This document shows, in pieces, positions 43,018 to 52,050 of a DNA stretch of 64,000 nt (its first letter is position 1; each line of letters starts with the position of its first letter). Position numbers and translations under genes: made by a program. The notes beneath the pieces were generated by a model. It saw only the letters and a program-made list of their open reading frames with translations, was not told the DNA's origin and did no database searches. This stretch comes from Sphingobacteriales bacterium (GTDB lineage Bacteria > Bacteroidota > Bacteroidia > Chitinophagales > Chitinophagaceae), in NCBI GenBank assembly GCA_016219985.1, contig JACRJO010000022.1:1-64000 (forward strand), given 5' to 3'.

Positions 43018-44160
43018 ATGATAACGGAAACCGCCCTTTCCACCGACCTGCAGCAGATCGCCGGTAAAGTACAAGCCGGCCAGCGAATCTCGGATGCCGA
43101 TTGCATGGTCCTGTTTGAAAAAGCCAGCCCCGGTTTTGCGGGAAGCCTGGCCAATGCCATCAAGGAACACCTGCACGGCGACAAGGTTTTTTTCAACCGC
43201 AATTTCCATATCGAGCCCACCAATGTTTGCGTATTCAGCTGTAATTTCTGTTCCTACAGCCGCCTCTATGCCCACAAGGAAGAGGGCTGGGAACTCAGCA
43301 TAGAACAAATGCTGGATATGGTAAAAAAATACGATGGCAAGCCAATTACGGAAGTGCATATTGTAGGCGGGGTGCATCCCAAAATGGATCTGAATTTTTT
43401 CGCGGACCTGCTGAAACAGATCAAGGCCCACCGGCCGGGACTGCACATCAAAGCCTTTACCGCGGTGGAATATGATTATATGTTCCGTAAGGCAAAGCTA
43501 TCCGTGGAAGAAGGGTTGAAATTCCTGATCGCTGCCGGGCTGGACTCCATTCCCGGCGGGGGCGCCGAGATTTTCCACCCGGAGATCAGGGAAAAAATCT
43601 GCGCAGATAAAGTAAATGCGGATGGCTGGCTGAAAATTCATGAAACAGCCCACCAGCTTGGCCTGCATTCCAATGCCACAATGCTGTACGGGCATATTGA
43701 AAAATACGAGCACCGCGTGGATCATATGCGCCGGCTTCGGGAACTGCAGGACCGGACCAAAGGGTTCAACACATTTATCCCGCTGAAGTTCCGGAACAAG
43801 GACAATGATATGAGTTATGTTCCCGAAACAACAAATATCGAGGATATGCGGCTCTATGCGATCTCCCGTATTTACCTGGACAATTTCCCGCACCTGAAAG
43901 CCTACTGGCCCATGATCGGAAGGCAGAATGCCCAGTTATCCCTGTCCTTCGGGGTGGATGATATTGACGGAACCATTGATGATACCACGAAGATCTACAG
44001 TATGGCCGGTGCGGAGGAACTGAATCCCTCCATGTCAACTGCCGAACTGGTCACCCTGATCCGGCAGGCCAACCGGGAGCCGGTGGAACGGGATACCTTG
44101 TACAATGAGATAAAAAATTTCGGAAAAACAGGAGGAGAATTAAACCCGGAGATGAACTGA
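43018..44160 (+). CDS. mqnE: Aminodeoxyfutalosine synthase (radical SAM)
   Basis: 380 residues. The radical SAM cluster CVFSCNFC places three cysteines at 71, 75 and 78 in the CX3CX2C form. Further family marks are ITEVHIVGGVHPKMDL, AFTAVEYDYMFRKAKL, SIPGGGAEIFHPEIR, GLHSNATMLYGHIEKYEHRV, and AQLSLSFGVDDIDGTI. MqnE joins 3-enolpyruvoyl-benzoate and SAM to make aminodeoxyfutalosine, an early step of the futalosine route to menaquinone. Other mqn genes are not in the window. The related enzyme MqnC is distinguished by different motifs after the GG turn, so MqnE is favoured. Confidence 0.95.
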   Translation: MITETALSTDLQQIAGKVQAGQRISDADCMVLFEKASPGFAGSLANAIKEHLHGDKVFFNRNFHIEPTNVCVFSCNFCSYSRLYAHKEEGWELSIEQMLDMVKKYDGKPITEVHIVGGVHPKMDLNFFADLLKQIKAHRPGLHIKAFTAVEYDYMFRKAKLSVEEGLKFLIAAGLDSIPGGGAEIFHPEIREKICADKVNADGWLKIHETAHQLGLHSNATMLYGHIEKYEHRVDHMRRLRELQDRTKGFNTFIPLKFRNKDNDMSYVPETTNIEDMRLYAISRIYLDNFPHLKAYWPMIGRQNAQLSLSFGVDDIDGTIDDTTKIYSMAGAEELNPSMSTAELVTLIRQANREPVERDTLYNEIKNFGKTGGELNPEMN

Positions 44161-44178
44161 TCGTCTTTTATTTCCATA

Positions 44179-44212
44179 AAAAAAACAGCCACCGCGAAGT
44201 GGCTGTTTTTTT
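44179..44212. terminator. Bidirectional terminator between mqnE and the H1-like gene
   Basis: A 14-bp perfect stem (44179-44192 with 44199-44212), six-base loop, and A/T tracts on both sides. Confidence 0.9.
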
Positions 44213-44225
44213 ATGCTGATAAGTA

Positions 44226-44765
44226 TCAGGCTGATTCTCCTTCCCCGCCTGTATCCTCTTCGTCCGGTTCGTCTGCGGTAAATCCGTTTTCTTCAGCGCC
44301 CCCGGCTTCCTCATCAAACGTAATTACGGTTTCGGTCACTTCCAGTTCTCCTTCCGGTGTCAGGAATATTTCTTTTACTTCTTCCACCATCACGGGGGAT
44401 TGCGCTACCGGGGCTGCCGGCGCAGGAGCGGCCTTGGGTCTCGGTGCAGGTTTTTTCCTTTTCACTGCCGCCGGTTTCTTTGCCACGGGTTTTTTTGTAA
44501 CGGTTTTTTTGGCAACGGGTTTTTTCTTCGCTGCTTTTTTAAGGGCTTTCTTCACTGCTTTTTTCACCAGTTTCCGGGCGACTTTCTTTTTTCCTTTTTT
44601 GGCCGGTGCTTTCTTTGCAGCTGATTTTTTCTTCACTACTTTCTTAGGAGCTGCTTTTTTCTTTTTAACTGTTACTTTTTTCTTCCCCGCTTTCTTTTTT
44701 GATACACTCTTTTTGCGCGGGGCAGGTTTGGCAACTTTTTTCTTTGCTTTCTTTTTAGTAGCCAT
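44226..44765 (-). CDS. Histone H1-like Lys/Ala-rich protein with acidic tail
   Basis: 179 residues. Residues 1-115 are almost wholly Lys, Ala, Pro, Val and Arg in short KKAAPKK/AKKPVAKK repeats, like eukaryotic histone H1 tails and the bacterial HctB/AlgP type. From residue 120 the sequence switches to a strongly acidic tail (VMVEEVKEIFLTPEG then EEAGGAEENG and DEPDEEDTGGEGES). The basic half should bind DNA or RNA; the acidic half could limit or regulate that binding. The ORF is not a reading artefact: the codons vary and the frame has a clean ATG and terminator. No neighbour suggests a specific task. Confidence 0.85.
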   Translation of the reverse strand: MATKKKAKKKVAKPAPRKKSVSKKKAGKKKVTVKKKKAAPKKVVKKKSAAKKAPAKKGKKKVARKLVKKAVKKALKKAAKKKPVAKKTVTKKPVAKKPAAVKRKKPAPRPKAAPAPAAPVAQSPVMVEEVKEIFLTPEGELEVTETVITFDEEAGGAEENGFTADEPDEEDTGGEGESA

Positions 44766-44896
44766 GGCAGGTAATTTAATGTTGGATAATATCAGGTTTG
44801 AGGTGAACTAAATTTACAACATCCTTTTTTGTAAACAGGCATTCCACCGGTAAAAAATTGTTACCAGTTGCCCGGGCGGGAATGTTCCCTGTTCTC

Positions 44897-46324
44897 TCAG
44901 CACTCCGGCAGGCTCAGGGGCACATGGACGGCCAGTCCCCCATCGGCAGTTTCCTTGTATTTGTGGTTCATATCAAGGGCCGTATCCCACATGGTCTTTA
45001 TGACCGCATCCAGGGAAACCTTGGCAAAATCGGGGGTGCTTTGCATCGCCAGTTGGGAAGCGGTAATCGCCTTGATGGCTCCCATGGTATTCCGTTCAAT
45101 ACAGGGAATCTGTACCAGCCCGGCAATGGGGTCGCAGGTAAGCCCCAGGTGATGTTCCATCGCAATTTCCGCGGCCATCATCACCTGCTTCTGGCTGCCC
45201 CCCATGCATTCGGTCAGTCCGGCCGCGGCCATCGCCGAAGAAACACCGATTTCAGCCTGGCATCCACCCATTGCAGCCGACAGCGTGGCCCCTTTTTTAA
45301 AAATACTTCCGATCTCCCCGGCAGCCAGCAGGAATTGAAGGACTTTTTCCTCCTGGTCGCCTTCACAGAAAGCAATATAATACTGCATTACAGCCGGAAT
45401 CACTCCTGCTGCCCCGTTAGTAGGTGCCGTAACCACCCGGCCAAAGGACGCATTTTCCTCGTTTACCGCCAGGGCAAAGCAACTCACCCAATCCAGCGTA
45501 TATTTAAAATCATTCCCTCCCGCACGGATCGCCGCCAGCCAGGAGTCATAGTCATGGTATTCTTTACCCGCCACCAGTTTTTTGTTCAGTTCTGCCGCCC
45601 TCCTCCTCACATTCAGCCCGCCGGGTAAGGTACCTGCTGTGTGGCAGCCCCGGTAGATGCATTCCTTCATCACCCTCCATATATTGTGGGCTGCCTTCCT
45701 TGTATCCTCTTCGTTTCTCCAGGTATTTTCGTTCTCCAAAACAATATCGGAGATGCTCATCCCGGTTTTAATACACCCGTGGAGCAGGTCATCGGCCGTA
45801 TTGATGGGAAAGGGCAGTTGCGCTTCGCCGGCCGGCGTTGCGCCCTCTCCTTCTTTAATGACGAATCCGCCGCCAACAGAATAATAAGTTTCGGCAACCG
45901 CTTCGCCTGTATCCAGCGATACCAGGAAGGTCAGGGCATTGGGATGAAAGGGCAGGGTTTCCGTAAGCAGGAATTCGATATCCTCCCGGGGATCGAAGTC
46001 CAGTTCGTGCAGGCCATGTAAAAGGATTTTTTTCATGTCCGCGATGGACCGGATCCGGGAAGCGACCTGGTCTACCGGGAAATGAACCGGGTCTTCGCCG
46101 CATAACCCGAGTTGCACTGCCACATCGGTACCGTGGCCTTTGCCTGTTTTGGCAAGGGATCCGTACAAAAGCACCCGGATCGTCCTTACCGCCTGCAGCC
46201 TCCCTGTTTCCTGTAAAGTTTGTACAAAACGCCGGGCAGCCTGCCAGGGGCCGAGCGTATGGGAACTGGAAGGACCGATCCCTATTTTAAATATGTCAAA
46301 TACCGAAATGGCTTCGTATGGCAA
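44897..46324 (-). CDS. sdaA: L-serine ammonia-lyase, single-chain iron-sulfur type
   Basis: 475 residues with both beta and alpha parts fused, as in E. coli SdaA. The opening [20 protein letters not shown] is the beta-domain signature. Cluster cysteines are expected in [28 protein letters not shown] and nearby. It turns L-serine into pyruvate and ammonia using a [4Fe-4S] cluster. The start is TTG at 46324; no ATG lies in frame before the conserved domain, and a promoter element TATTTTTG (46348-46341) lies just upstream. It is transcribed alone. Confidence 0.95.
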   Translation of the reverse strand: MPYEAISVFDIFKIGIGPSSSHTLGPWQAARRFVQTLQETGRLQAVRTIRVLLYGSLAKTGKGHGTDVAVQLGLCGEDPVHFPVDQVASRIRSIADMKKILLHGLHELDFDPREDIEFLLTETLPFHPNALTFLVSLDTGEAVAETYYSVGGGFVIKEGEGATPAGEAQLPFPINTADDLLHGCIKTGMSISDIVLENENTWRNEEDTRKAAHNIWRVMKECIYRGCHTAGTLPGGLNVRRRAAELNKKLVAGKEYHDYDSWLAAIRAGGNDFKYTLDWVSCFALAVNEENASFGRVVTAPTNGAAGVIPAVMQYYIAFCEGDQEEKVLQFLLAAGEIGSIFKKGATLSAAMGGCQAEIGVSSAMAAAGLTECMGGSQKQVMMAAEIAMEHHLGLTCDPIAGLVQIPCIERNTMGAIKAITASQLAMQSTPDFAKVSLDAVIKTMWDTALDMNHKYKETADGGLAVHVPLSLPEC

Positions 46325-46340
46325 GGTGAATGATTTGAAT

Positions 46341-46348
46341 CAAAAATA
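46341..46348 (-). promoter_or_regulatory. -7 element of the sdaA promoter
   Basis: Minus-strand TATTTTTG is an exact TAnnTTTG, 17 bp before the TTG start and directly after the terminator of the upstream gene. It supports the TTG start. Confidence 0.5.
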
Positions 46349-46352
46349 CAGT

Positions 46353-46387
46353 AAAAAAAGACCCCGTCGCTGCAAGCAGGACGGGGT
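46353..46387 (-). terminator. Terminator of the FKBP gene
   Basis: Stem ACCCCGTC/GACGGGGT (46361-46368 with 46380-46387), followed on the minus strand by seven T residues. Confidence 0.75.
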
Positions 46388-46418
46388 TAGCAGAGCATAA
46401 GCAGTAAAGGCTCAGCAA

Positions 46419-46886
46419 TTATTGAACATCTACGAGTTGAATTTCAAAATACAGGATCGAGTTACCGGGTATTGTACCCACCCCGTTGCAACCATAGCCC
46501 AGGGAGGAAGGGATAATCAGTTTAATAAGGCCTCCTTCCTGGATCAGGGGCAGGCCTAATTGCCAGCCCGGGATCACCTGGTTTAACGGGAAACTTACGG
46601 GTGTACCTGTTTGAGAGTCAAACACGGTCCCATCCAGCAATTTACCGGTGTACCTTACCGAAACCGTCGAGGATAAAGTTGGTGCCGGGCCGGATCCGGC
46701 TGTCACCACCTGGTACTGAATACCGCTGCTGTGCTCGGTGGCAGTGATCCCATTACTGGAAGCATAACTCAGCATTGTCGCTTTTTCACTTTCCACCGTT
46801 TTAGACTTACAACTGTTATCTTTCAGACAACCCATCCCCGAAATCAATACAAAGAATACGGATACAATAACGATAAACTGCTTCAT
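46419..46886 (-). CDS. FKBP-type peptidyl-prolyl isomerase lipoprotein
   Basis: 155 residues with a lipoprotein signal (KQFIVIVSVFFVLISGMGC). The C-terminal 100 residues are an FKBP domain: VSVRYTGKLLDGTVFDSQ, VIPGWQLGLPLIQEGGLIKLI, IPSSLGYGCNGVG and NSILYFEIQLVDV. It speeds proline isomerisation in proteins folding in the periplasm. The ATG at 46886 is used; a TTG two codons upstream is the alternative. Two extra cysteines near the N-terminus (CLKDNSCKSK) could form a disulfide. Confidence 0.92.
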   Translation of the reverse strand: MKQFIVIVSVFFVLISGMGCLKDNSCKSKTVESEKATMLSYASSNGITATEHSSGIQYQVVTAGSGPAPTLSSTVSVRYTGKLLDGTVFDSQTGTPVSFPLNQVIPGWQLGLPLIQEGGLIKLIIPSSLGYGCNGVGTIPGNSILYFEIQLVDVQ

Positions 46887-46958
46887 AATCAACTATTGGT
46901 ACTAAATCATGAATAAGACCCGGTAAAAGTCCCATTCGCTGCAAATAAATAAAAAAAT

Positions 46959-47276
46959 TTAGCTTTCTTGATCCCGGTCCAGTAATTCGAGATAGCGCTG
47001 TTCATTTTGCTCCCACCGGTGACGGGCGGAAAAAATTACCACAAATACCACAATGAGCAGGGAGGCAAGCAGCAAAATAATGATCAGCGATGCATTTTCC
47101 CTGAAAAAAACCATCTGGGCCCTGCCATACCAGCCAGAGAGCAGGTTCGCAAAAATAGCCACCACCAGCACCGTGGCGAGGGGCAGGCCCGCGTAGATCT
47201 GCCGGAGCACTTTCTTTTTGGAAGCCCTGTTCTTCTCCCAGTAGGCAACAAAATCCTTTTCTTGGGGGGTCAGCAT
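46959..47276 (-). CDS. Small membrane protein of unknown function
   Basis: 105 residues with two predicted transmembrane helices (IYAGLPLATVLVVAIFANLL and ASLIIILLLASLLIVVFVVIF) and charged ends. The pattern EKDFVAYWEKNRASKKKVLRQIY at the start recurs in Bacteroidota small membrane proteins, but I know no function. It is on the minus strand, 73 bp before the FKBP gene, and divergent from the HU/SPOR-like gene. Confidence 0.75.
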   Translation of the reverse strand: MLTPQEKDFVAYWEKNRASKKKVLRQIYAGLPLATVLVVAIFANLLSGWYGRAQMVFFRENASLIIILLLASLLIVVFVVIFSARHRWEQNEQRYLELLDRDQES

Positions 47277-47363
47277 AATCCGGGCAAAAATAACCTTTCC
47301 GGCGAAGGGAACTTGTCCCGCACCTATAAAATATATATATTGTAAGCATTAAAAGCCAAAACC

Positions 47364-48284
47364 TTGAAATTAGCCCTCGTACTTGCCCAATATCTGTACA
47401 TAAATAAACGGCTTGACCTGCCGGGTATCGGCAGTTTCCACCTTGACCCTTCCGTTGTCATAGACCCTGAGCTGGATAAGAATATTAAAACAGAACCAGC
47501 AGATGGCATTCACTTCGAATACAATGCAGCCCTTAAAGAAAACACGGATCTTATTGATTATATCGCTTCTAAAACCGGTAAAATAAAGGCCCTGGCAGCC
47601 GCCGACCTCGATTCCCATCTCTGGCTGGGCCAGCAATTCCTGAACATCGGTAAGCCCTTTGTGCTGGATGGAATCGGTCAACTGCTGAAAACGCAGGGCG
47701 GCCAGTTAATATTCACCAGCGGAACGATCCTGTCTGAAATATTGAAGGAACAACCCGGCCGGCAACTGGCTCCTGATCACAGTTCCCAGGAACGGGAACA
47801 TGATTATTCCGATTTACTGAATCCCCGGAAAGAAAAAATACAATGGAAAAAACCGGCTGCCCTCTTCCTCGTACTGGCCGGTATCGTAGTTGCCATCTGG
47901 GGCGGGTACACCATTTATAAAAGGAATTCCGCAGAAACGGAAGAAACCAAAACAACGGTCCGGGAAAAAGAAAAAAAGGCGCTGCCGGCACCCGTCCCCG
48001 GGCCAGCATCGACCGATACCGGTCTAACAAAAGTGGTTACCCAACCCGCTCTCCCGGCAGGGAACTATAAGTTTGTGGTGGAGACCGCCGGCAAACAAAG
48101 GGCCCTGGCCCGCTACCAGAAATTAAAGAACCTGCCCACTGATGTCCGGATGGAAACCAACGACTCCATTACATTTAAATTATATTTTTTACTTCCGGCC
48201 ATCCCGGCCGATACGGCAAAAATCAGGGATTCCCTGCGGCTTTATTACACACCCAAATGGAGTATGGCTTTTGTAGAACAATAA
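47364..48284 (+). CDS. HU-CCDC81-like and SPOR-like envelope protein
   Basis: 306 residues. Residues 1-145 match the two Bacteroidota HU/CCDC81-like domains (LAQYLYINKRLDLPGIGSFH, LIDYIASKTGKIKALAAADL, FVLDGIGQLLKTQGG). A membrane helix at about 170-190 (AALFLVLAGIVVAIWGGYTIY) and a Lys/Pro linker lead to a C-terminal SPOR-like domain (NYKFVVETAGKQRALARYQKLK). This layout places the HU-like part in the cytoplasm and the glycan-binding part in the periplasm, so it may link the chromosome or cytoplasm to septal peptidoglycan. The start is TTG; no ATG precedes the domain. Confidence 0.8.
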   Translation: MKLALVLAQYLYINKRLDLPGIGSFHLDPSVVIDPELDKNIKTEPADGIHFEYNAALKENTDLIDYIASKTGKIKALAAADLDSHLWLGQQFLNIGKPFVLDGIGQLLKTQGGQLIFTSGTILSEILKEQPGRQLAPDHSSQEREHDYSDLLNPRKEKIQWKKPAALFLVLAGIVVAIWGGYTIYKRNSAETEETKTTVREKEKKALPAPVPGPASTDTGLTKVVTQPALPAGNYKFVVETAGKQRALARYQKLKNLPTDVRMETNDSITFKLYFLLPAIPADTAKIRDSLRLYYTPKWSMAFVEQ

Positions 48285-48389
48285 ATTCGCTTGCTGGTTC
48301 CCGTTGAGAAAAAACTGGGCTGCTGCTTTCCCGGTGGTCTTCTTTCCCCAACAGGCGGTAATGATCGTTGCACAACAGGCAGCCAGGGC

Positions 48390-49385
48390 TTATTGCCCGC
48401 GGACTGGTTGTTTTTCCTTTTGCTTTTCGAGTTTGCGGAAATACCCGCGAAATAAAAAATTATGCTTCAGCGCCTCCATAATATCATTAAAACCCTCCGT
48501 TCCTTTCTGAAGATTTTGAATACTCACCTGCAGATTTTTCGCCAGTACAGAATCTTTCAGTATCGTATGGGCTGGGCCCCGGCCTTTTTCTACATCATAC
48601 TGCACATTTCCCGCCAGGGTCCTGATAGCAAGGGCCAGGGAATCGGCATCTTCTCCCACCTTGCTGATGCGGCTGATCGCCTCCTGCAGGCGCAGGGCAA
48701 ATGAAGAATCGGTGATGATGGCTCCCAGCGAGCCCTTCCCCTCTTTTACATTTGTCACCAGCCCCTGCAAATCACTGACTAGCCGGTCGGCTTTTGCCGT
48801 GGCAGACCGTACATTCAGGAGCGAGACACGGAGATATTGCGGGAGACTTTTATCATTGAGCATATCCCATACCGCTGTGCTGCTGTTAACCCGGTTGACG
48901 GTATTCTTTAACTGGGCGGCAATCACCGCCACATCCTCATTTGTCCGGGCAAGGGTTTGCAGCATCTCATCCACTTCCGCGGTTTTCTTCACGGGCAGAA
49001 TATCATTCGCTTCCACCAGGGGAGCCGGGATGGCGGAGGGAGAGATATTCAGCACCCGGTTCCCCATCAGCCCGTCGGTACCGATGGCTACCACGGCATT
49101 CTTGCGGATATACTGTTTCATTTTTGTTTCGATCAGCATCACCACTTCAATCAGGGTATCATTCAGGATATTCACTTTTTTCACGGTACCCACCTGTATC
49201 CCCGCATACCGGACATTATTCCCGGCCGTGAGGCCCTGTACATTTCCAAAATGAGCCCGCAGCCGGAATGTATTCCCAAACATATTCTCGTTCTTCCCGA
49301 TCATATACAGCAGCAGGATCAGGAACAGCAGTCCTGCTATTACAAAAGCGCCTAATTTAATATTGGAAACAGTTTGCCTCGCCAT
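48390..49385 (-). CDS. mlaD: MlaD family MCE-domain lipid transport protein
   Basis: 331 residues. A single N-terminal helix (IKLGAFVIAGLLFLILLLYMI) anchors it in the inner membrane; residues 38-120 are the MCE domain (FGNVQGLTAGNNVRYAGIQVGTV, VVMLIETKMKQYIRKNAV, DGLMGNRVLNIS). The remaining 200 residues form a long helical tail that in MCE proteins builds the hexameric needle or barrel. With the MlaF and MlaE genes it makes a phospholipid transporter between the inner and outer membranes. It starts 9 bp after mlaF. Confidence 0.9.
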   Translation of the reverse strand: MARQTVSNIKLGAFVIAGLLFLILLLYMIGKNENMFGNTFRLRAHFGNVQGLTAGNNVRYAGIQVGTVKKVNILNDTLIEVVMLIETKMKQYIRKNAVVAIGTDGLMGNRVLNISPSAIPAPLVEANDILPVKKTAEVDEMLQTLARTNEDVAVIAAQLKNTVNRVNSSTAVWDMLNDKSLPQYLRVSLLNVRSATAKADRLVSDLQGLVTNVKEGKGSLGAIITDSSFALRLQEAISRISKVGEDADSLALAIRTLAGNVQYDVEKGRGPAHTILKDSVLAKNLQVSIQNLQKGTEGFNDIMEALKHNFLFRGYFRKLEKQKEKQPVRGQ

Positions 49386-49394
49386 ACAATGATT

Positions 49395-50174
49395 TTATTC
49401 AAAGAATTTTTTAATCGCCGGATCGGCAGAACGTTTCAGCTCATCATAGGTTCCGTCCGCATAACATTTACCATCAATCAGCATCACGACCCGGTCCGAT
49501 GCCATCCGCACACAAGTCATATCATGCGAAATAATGAGTGATGACGATCCGTATTTTTCCTGTATTTCAATCATCAATTCGATAATTTCTTTGGCGGTAA
49601 TGGGATCCAGTCCTGTAGTCGGCTCATCATAGAGGATGATCAAAGGCTGCAGGATCAGGGTCCGGGCCAGGGCAATCCGTTTGCGCATCCCGCCCGATAA
49701 CTCGGCCGGCATCATATCAATCGTATGGACCAGTCCCACATCTTCCAGGGCGTGCTGCACCAGTTCATCCACTTCCCGTTGCGAAATACTGATCGAATGC
49801 CTGCGCAACGGGAATTCCAGGTTCTCCCGCACCGTCATCGAATCATACAGGGCGTTGCTCTGAAAGAGAAATCCCACTTTCATCCGTACCTGGTCCAGTT
49901 CCAGGTGGCCGAGGTCCGGAATATTTTTTCCAAACACCTCGATGCAGCCACTGTCCGGTCTCAGCAGCCCGATAATACACTTGATCAGCACCGATTTCCC
50001 GGAACCCGATTTGCCCAGCACCACCACATTTTCACCGGCCAGCAAGCGCAGGTTAAAATCCGACAGGACCTGGTTTTCCCCGAACGATTTGTACAAGCCG
50101 GTAATCCGCAGCACTTCTTCTCCCGTTATAACAGGCATATCTGGTAAAACAGCGAGGGGCTGAACGGTTTCCAT
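49395..50174 (-). CDS. mlaF: MlaF-type ABC transporter ATPase
   Basis: 259 residues. Walker A is LGKSGSGKSVLIKCIIGL; signature ELSGGMRKRIALARTLILQP; Walker B IILYDEPTTGLDPITAKEI; switch His in LIISHDM. The LSGGMRKR form is typical of Mla/Ttg2A ATPases. It drives lipid transport by the MlaE permease. It starts 3 bp after the mlaE stop codon and is followed by mlaD. Confidence 0.94.
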   Translation of the reverse strand: METVQPLAVLPDMPVITGEEVLRITGLYKSFGENQVLSDFNLRLLAGENVVVLGKSGSGKSVLIKCIIGLLRPDSGCIEVFGKNIPDLGHLELDQVRMKVGFLFQSNALYDSMTVRENLEFPLRRHSISISQREVDELVQHALEDVGLVHTIDMMPAELSGGMRKRIALARTLILQPLIILYDEPTTGLDPITAKEIIELMIEIQEKYGSSSLIISHDMTCVRMASDRVVMLIDGKCYADGTYDELKRSADPAIKKFFE

Positions 50175-50177
50175 ACA

Positions 50178-50951
50178 CTAATTTAATCCCAGTATATCTG
50201 TAACCTGTACAGCAACCAGGTCAATAATAAAGATCAGGATGGAGGAGAGCACCACGGCAGAATTGGCTGAACGCCCCACTCCTTCTGTTCCCTTGTGGGA
50301 ATGATATCCTTTAAAACATCCCACTATTCCAACTGCAAATCCAAAGAAAAATGATTTTATAAAAGCCGGGACCACATCCCCAAAGGAGAGGTTGTCAAAC
50401 ACCTGGGTCCAGAAAAGGTCAAAACTGGTTACCCCCCGGATATTCACGCCGAGGTAAGAACCGTATAAAGAGACTGCATCCCCCAGCGTTACTAATATGG
50501 GTAACATCAGGGTGGTGGCCAGCACCCGGGTAACCACCAGGTATTTGAACGGGTTGGTTCCCGATACTTCCATCGCATCAATTTGTTCCGTCACCTTCAT
50601 CGATCCCAGTTCAGCGCCAATACTGCTGCCGATCTTACCCGCAAAGATCAGCGCCGTGATCACCGGTCCGACTTCCCTGACAATGGCAATACCCACCATG
50701 GCCGGCAACTGGGATTCCACCCCGTAATCAACCAGGGAAGGCCTCAGCTGCATGGTCAGCACCAGGCCCATGATAAAACCCGTCAGTCCCACCAGGGGCA
50801 ATGACCGGTATCCAACAATAAAACATTGCCGGAAAAATTCGGTCACTTCGTAGCGGGGTCTGAACCATTGGTTGAGAAAACGCCCGGTGAAGCGGGACAT
50901 ATCCCCGGCTTCCTCCAGCCATTGTTTCCAGTTTTGGGTATTGACTATCAT
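50178..50951 (-). CDS. mlaE: MlaE-type ABC transporter permease
   Basis: 257 residues with five or six membrane helices. The signature VGLTGFIMGLVLTMQL, ALIFAGKIGSSIGAELGSMKVTEQIDAMEV and TNPFKYLVVTRVLATTLMLPIL is the MlaE/Ttg2B permease motif. I use the ATG at 50951, because the longer frame begins with TTG. It is first in the mlaEFD operon, with a minus-strand TAATTTG (50968-50962) just upstream as a possible -7 element. Confidence 0.95.
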   Translation of the reverse strand: MIVNTQNWKQWLEEAGDMSRFTGRFLNQWFRPRYEVTEFFRQCFIVGYRSLPLVGLTGFIMGLVLTMQLRPSLVDYGVESQLPAMVGIAIVREVGPVITALIFAGKIGSSIGAELGSMKVTEQIDAMEVSGTNPFKYLVVTRVLATTLMLPILVTLGDAVSLYGSYLGVNIRGVTSFDLFWTQVFDNLSFGDVVPAFIKSFFFGFAVGIVGCFKGYHSHKGTEGVGRSANSAVVLSSILIFIIDLVAVQVTDILGLN

Positions 50952-50961
50952 AACCAATACT

Positions 50962-50968
50962 CAAATTA
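50962..50968 (-). promoter_or_regulatory. -7-like element of the mlaEFD operon
   Basis: Minus-strand TAATTTG, one base short of the consensus, 11 bp before the mlaE ATG. Confidence 0.3.
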
Positions 50969-51115
50969 GTCAGAAAAGAAACCGGCTTCCATGAAGGCTG
51001 TCAGCAGGATCAGTGATTATGATCAGCAATTCAGGCCCGCTCCGGAACAGTATCTCCCGGAAGCGTTAACGGTGCGGCTCATTTTGAAAGGGGGCTGAGA
51101 TATTCTCGTTTCTTA

Positions 51116-51301
51116 TCAGGGCCCCTCACCGGGTACCGGCTCATCGAAAGGCGGTATTTCCTCTTCTTCCGGGTCAGGAATGATATCCGGGTCCTCTTCG
51201 GGATTCAGGGGTTCTTCCGGATCAATAGAAGGAATTGTTTCGGGTCTTTTCCCCGGATAGGGAGTATCCGGAATTTTATCGGGTGTAATTTTCTTTGCCA
51301 T
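51116..51301 (-). CDS. Small Pro/Glu-rich acidic protein
   Basis: 61 residues from the ATG at 51301. After a basic start (MAKKITPDKIPD) the sequence is nearly all Pro, Glu, Asp and Ile, as in PEEPLNPEEDPDIIPD. No domain is recognisable and it should be disordered. Comparable short PE-rich proteins occur in Chitinophagaceae. The coding call rests on the stop-free, biased composition and clean start, so it is tentative. Confidence 0.55.
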   Translation of the reverse strand: MAKKITPDKIPDTPYPGKRPETIPSIDPEEPLNPEEDPDIIPDPEEEEIPPFDEPVPGEGP

Positions 51302-51525
51302 AACAGGTAGGTGTTCAGGATGCCAGGGGCCGCTCCTTCTAACAATGTTCCGCAAACAGGATATTGCCGGGTCTATGCCCTGCTTCCTCCCACCTATAAC
51401 AAGTTCTCAAATCAACAGTATTTAAGCGCTCATAACAATGAGGGCCGTCATAGTTACAGGTGATGATCCTCATTGGAACCGCTGAAAATCCGAAAGTAGC
51501 TTTAACTATCCCAAACTGCACCATC

Positions 51526-52050
51526 ATGTCAGCCCAACAATTTTCCATCACGACGCTTCACCAGTTACTCGATTTTGATATTTGCCGCTTCGCCAGTTCG
51601 GAAGTGCAATTGCAGAAGAAACTGCCGGAATGGGCAGACCGGGCTTCCTCGCTCAAGCTAAAGGCGCTGGTGCAGCGATACGCGGACCTGGTGTCCCTGC
51701 AAAGGCAGCAACTCGATCATTTTATTGAAGAAGAACAGATCAATCAACTGCCTTTAACCAGCCGGATTATGCAGGCATTTATCCTTGAGACGGATGATAA
51801 ACTGGCCCAATGCAGTGATCCCGAAGTAAGAGATGCCTGCCTGCTGGCCTGTATCCAGGAGATCAATCATTATAAGATCAGTACGTATGGTACGGCAGCG
51901 GCTTTTGCCAACATTTTGGGTATGGAGGCACCGGCAAATGTATTCCGGGAAGCAGAAGTAAAGGAAAAGCAAATCGATGACCGGCTATCCCAATTAGCGG
52001 AACACGAGATCAACCTGAAGGCCCGTGCCCCGATCGTCCTGCCGGGGTAA
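51526..52050 (+). CDS. DUF892 family protein (YciE/YciF-like ferritin fold)
   Basis: 174 residues, all alpha-helical. Features fit DUF892: LHQLLDFDICRFASSEVQLQKKL, LVQRYADLVSLQRQQLDHFI, and CIQEINHYKISTYGTAAAFAN, where the Glu and His of EINHYK would be metal ligands of the diiron-like site. Related proteins are induced by stress. The ATG at 51526 (MSAQQFSI) is preferred to the earlier frame, which reads through non-conserved sequence. It is monocistronic; no stress genes adjoin it. Confidence 0.75.
   Translation: MSAQQFSITTLHQLLDFDICRFASSEVQLQKKLPEWADRASSLKLKALVQRYADLVSLQRQQLDHFIEEEQINQLPLTSRIMQAFILETDDKLAQCSDPEVRDACLLACIQEINHYKISTYGTAAAFANILGMEAPANVFREAEVKEKQIDDRLSQLAEHEINLKARAPIVLPG

Noticed and set aside
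44434..44811. Phe/Ala-rich plus-strand frame that looks like a membrane protein
   Set aside because: It is the complement of the Lys/Ala-rich H1-like gene; AAA/AAG codons read as TTT/CTT on the other strand.
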